Below, piece by piece: positions 61,946-64,000 of a stretch of DNA of 64,000 bases. The notes under the pieces were generated by a model. The model searched no databases. It saw nothing but the letters and a program-made list of their open reading frames with translations, and was not told where the DNA came from. Position numbers and translations under genes: made by a program. How positions within the stretch are numbered: position 1 is the stretch's first letter; every line of letters begins with the position of its first letter. The DNA is from Serratia proteamaculans (GTDB lineage Bacteria; Pseudomonadota; Gammaproteobacteria; Enterobacterales; Enterobacteriaceae): NCBI RefSeq assembly GCF_008830365.1, contig NZ_WBKI01000001.1:1550001-1614000 (forward strand), read 5' to 3'.

Positions 61946-63139
61946 TCACAACGGCAATTCAGGGAAGAAACGGCGTTTGAGCGCCAGCTCGACACCGCGC
62001 AGTTCCGCCAGCCCTTTCAAACGACCAATTGCCGAATAACCCGGATTGGTTTTTTTCTTCAAGTCATCCAGCATCTGATGCCCATGATCGGGACGCATTG
62101 GTATCGGCCGGGTATCACCCGCCTGATGACGCCGCAGCTCCTCGCAGAGGATCGCCTCAATCACCGCCACCATGTCAACGTCGCCTTGCAGATGCGCCCC
62201 CTCATGGAAACTTTTCGGGTTTTCTTCACGGCAAGTGGCGCGCAGGTGGGTGAAATGGATGCGATCGCCGAAGGTTTCAATCATCCGCACCAGATCGTTA
62301 TCCGCACGCACCCCATAGGAACCGGTACACATAGTAAAGCCGTTATAAAGGCTGTCGACCGTCTGCTTGAACCACTGCATATCCTCGATGGTCGAGACAA
62401 TGCGAGGCAGGCCCAGGATCGGCCGCGGTGGATCGTCCGGATGCACCGCCAGCCGCACACCAACTTCCTCCGCTACCGGAACAATGGCGCGCAGGAACAC
62501 CGCCATATTTTCACGCAGTTGCGCCTTGTCGATGGCATCGTACTCGGCCAGACGGGCACGAAACTGGTCGAGCGTATAGCCCTCTTCCGCCCCCGGCAGC
62601 CCGGCAATGATGTTGCCGGTCAATTTGGCAACCTCTGCAGCGCTCATGGCAGCAAAACGCTCGGCGGCCTGCTTCCGCTCTTCCTGCGTGTAATCTTGCT
62701 CTGCCCCGCCACGTTGCAGAATATGCAAATCAAAAGCAGCAAAGGCAATCTGATCGAAACGTAACGCTTTTGATCCGTCCGGCAGCAAATACTCCAGATC
62801 GGTACGCGTCCAGTCGAGGATTGGCATAAAGTTGTAGCACACGGTATCGATGCCGCAGGCCGCGAGGTTACGCAGCGATTGCTGATAATGGGCGATATGC
62901 TGCTGATAATTGCCGCTATGGGTTTTGATCTCCTCATGCACCGGAATGCTTTCCACCACCGACCACACCAACCCCTTTTCTGCCAATAGCGCCTGGCGGG
63001 CCTTGATCTCTTCGATCGGCCACACTTCGCCATTCGGGATATGGTGCAATGCAGTAACCACTCCGGTAGCGCCCGCCTGGCGCACATCGTCAAGAGAGAC
63101 AGGATCGTTCGGCCCATACCAACGCCATGTTTGTTCCAT
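61946..63139 (-). CDS. uxuA: Mannonate dehydratase UxuA
   Basis: 397 residues (E. coli 394). TIM-barrel metal motifs are [45 protein letters not shown] and RPDHGHQM. It converts D-mannonate to 2-keto-3-deoxygluconate in hexuronate breakdown. AAGGAT precedes the ATG. It is divergent from the yeiQ fructuronate-reductase-like gene, so the two can act in sequence (fructuronate to mannonate to KDG). A UxuR/ExuR-like site lies in the shared gap. Confidence 0.96.
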   Translation of the reverse strand: MEQTWRWYGPNDPVSLDDVRQAGATGVVTALHHIPNGEVWPIEEIKARQALLAEKGLVWSVVESIPVHEEIKTHSGNYQQHIAHYQQSLRNLAACGIDTVCYNFMPILDWTRTDLEYLLPDGSKALRFDQIAFAAFDLHILQRGGAEQDYTQEERKQAAERFAAMSAAEVAKLTGNIIAGLPGAEEGYTLDQFRARLAEYDAIDKAQLRENMAVFLRAIVPVAEEVGVRLAVHPDDPPRPILGLPRIVSTIEDMQWFKQTVDSLYNGFTMCTGSYGVRADNDLVRMIETFGDRIHFTHLRATCREENPKSFHEGAHLQGDVDMVAVIEAILCEELRRHQAGDTRPIPMRPDHGHQMLDDLKKKTNPGYSAIGRLKGLAELRGVELALKRRFFPELPL

Positions 63140-63204
63140 TTTTTATCCTTGTAAGAATCGCCCAGTATTATGGAGGGGATAAAGATCGCACAGTTTTGGC
63201 GATC

Positions 63205-63216
63205 TTGTTATACCAA
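63205..63216. promoter_or_regulatory. UxuR/ExuR-like operator
   Basis: TTGTTATACCAA matches 11 of 12 positions of the hexuronate-regulator core TTGGTATACCAA. It is in the uxuA-yeiQ divergent gap (63140-63478), which otherwise shows no gene. Confidence 0.65.
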
Positions 63217-63478
63217 ATTGAAGTAGATATCAGTTATCTTTCACCTTACTCTTTCGCAACTGACTGTCAAAAGCGAAACCCTGATTGGTTGATCCACTTC
63301 ACGATTCTGGCTTATTTTGAGCTGGGCAATGTTATTAGCACCCATACAGCCTTACACTGGCGGCAGAGACCCCGTGCGAAAAAGGGTAAGCGCCGTGCCG
63401 TTTTTTTCTCGCAAAACTGGTCTGATAACTTTTGGAAAGTTAACGGCCAGTACCTTTCATTCAGCTTAGGAGCCATGC

Positions 63479-64000
63479 ATGAAGACTATCGCCAACTCAC
63501 CGCTTCCCGACGCCGTCCTGCAACCCCACTATGACCGCAGCGCGCTGCAAAGCCGTATGGTGCACATTGGGTTTGGCGCTTTTCACCGCGCCCATCAGGC
63601 TTTGCTGACCGACCGGGTATTGAACCGCCAGGGGGGGGACTGGGGGATTTGTGAGATCAGCCTGTTTGGTGGCGCTACTCTGTTCCAGACGCTGCGTCAA
63701 CAAGACCATCTTTATAGCGTGCTGGAAAAAGGTGCGGCGGGTAATCAGGCGATCGTGATCGGTGCTGTACATGAAAGCGTGCACCGCAAACTGGAAGGGA
63801 TCGACGCGGTACTGGAAAAACTGGCTGAGCCTCAGGTGGCGATCGTCTCAATGACCATCACCGAAAAAGGCTACTGCATCGAGCCAGGCAGCGGTAAGCT
63901 GGATTTGCAACATCAAGGGATCCGCGCCGATCTGGCTAATCCCGACCAACCCACCACCGTGCCCGGTATTTTGGTCGAAGCACTGCGTCTGCGCCTGGAA
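63479..64000 (+). CDS. yeiQ: Mannitol/fructuronate dehydrogenase family protein YeiQ (cut by window end)
   Basis: The first 174 codons, open to the window edge. AGGAG stands seven bases before the ATG. VHIGFGAFHRAHQALLTDRVLN (dinucleotide motif), GGDWGICEISLFGG, HLYSVLEKGA and MTITEKGYCIEPGSG match E. coli YeiQ more closely than UxuB (which has HLGCGAFHRAHQALYT and NLMPGNDRV). It would reduce fructuronate to mannonate or oxidise a similar polyol with NAD. Divergent from uxuA. The remainder, including the catalytic lysine region, is not visible. Confidence 0.9.
   Translation, partial: MKTIANSPLPDAVLQPHYDRSALQSRMVHIGFGAFHRAHQALLTDRVLNRQGGDWGICEISLFGGATLFQTLRQQDHLYSVLEKGAAGNQAIVIGAVHESVHRKLEGIDAVLEKLAEPQVAIVSMTITEKGYCIEPGSGKLDLQHQGIRADLANPDQPTTVPGILVEALRLRLE

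Overview
The window reads as a stretch of enterobacterial chromosome, most likely Serratia or a close relative in the Yersiniaceae. Many proteins are near-collinear with Escherichia coli families (SotB, TmaR, SbcB, PlaP, PuuA/R/B, LysP, YeiE, YeiH, Nfo, FruBKA, SetB, YeiW, YeiP, YeiQ). The coding style is GC-rich, and the gene order differs from E. coli. No plasmid, prophage, insertion-sequence or CRISPR machinery is visible. Assignments rest on reading the translations and motifs, not on database searches.

Layout. 1-6 kb: four efflux or uptake MFS proteins (the first cut by the window edge) and an alpha/beta hydrolase. 6-9.6 kb: a sugar/polyol catabolic pair (TIM-barrel isomerase and Gfo/Idh/MocA dehydrogenase) divergent from a LacI-type regulator, with two identical 14-bp palindromes between them. 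9.7-15.5 kb: an Asp/Asn hydroxylase-like gene, then a complete branched-chain amino-acid ABC operon (binding protein, livH, livM, livG, livF). 16.0-19.1 kb: tRNA-Asn followed by an AT-rich insert carrying one large gene that looks like a two-nuclease defence protein. 19.1-22.2 kb: LysR regulator, M20 amidohydrolase and amino-acid binding protein. 22.3-30.6 kb: tmaR, yeeA, an AmiD-like amidase, a LexA/CI-type repressor, a reductase, a small membrane protein, a holE-like gene, sbcB and plaP with a YoeI-like leader ORF. 31-34.6 kb: puuA divergent from puuR-puuB. 34.8-37.3 kb: a sugar ABC ATPase and permease with no binding protein. 37.4-42.5 kb: a Fur-regulated catecholate-type siderophore locus. 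42.8-49.5 kb: a degenerate GGDEF protein, lysP, yeiE, yeiH, nfo and a DinJ-YafQ toxin-antitoxin pair. 49.6-53.5 kb: fruBKA with two Cra sites. 53.6-64 kb: a NUDIX gene, torC-torZ, setB, yeiW, mtr, yeiP, uxuA and the start of yeiQ.

Themes. The region is rich in transport and catabolism of amino acids, polyamines, sugars and hexuronates, mostly under recognisable local or global regulators (LacI-type, PuuR, Cra, Fur, TrpR and UxuR-like sites). An imperfect palindromic repeat of about 100 bp occurs three times in intergenic gaps, plus once as a 38-bp form that has lost its centre.

The best candidate for something undescribed is the 689-residue AT-rich gene next to tRNA-Asn (16661..18730, minus strand). 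It has a Mrr/PD-(D/E)xK-like N-terminus, a probable winged-helix middle, and a C-terminus whose four spaced acidic motifs resemble a PIN nuclease. A second notable feature is the 72-codon MGQFF leader ORF that overlaps the plaP start codon.
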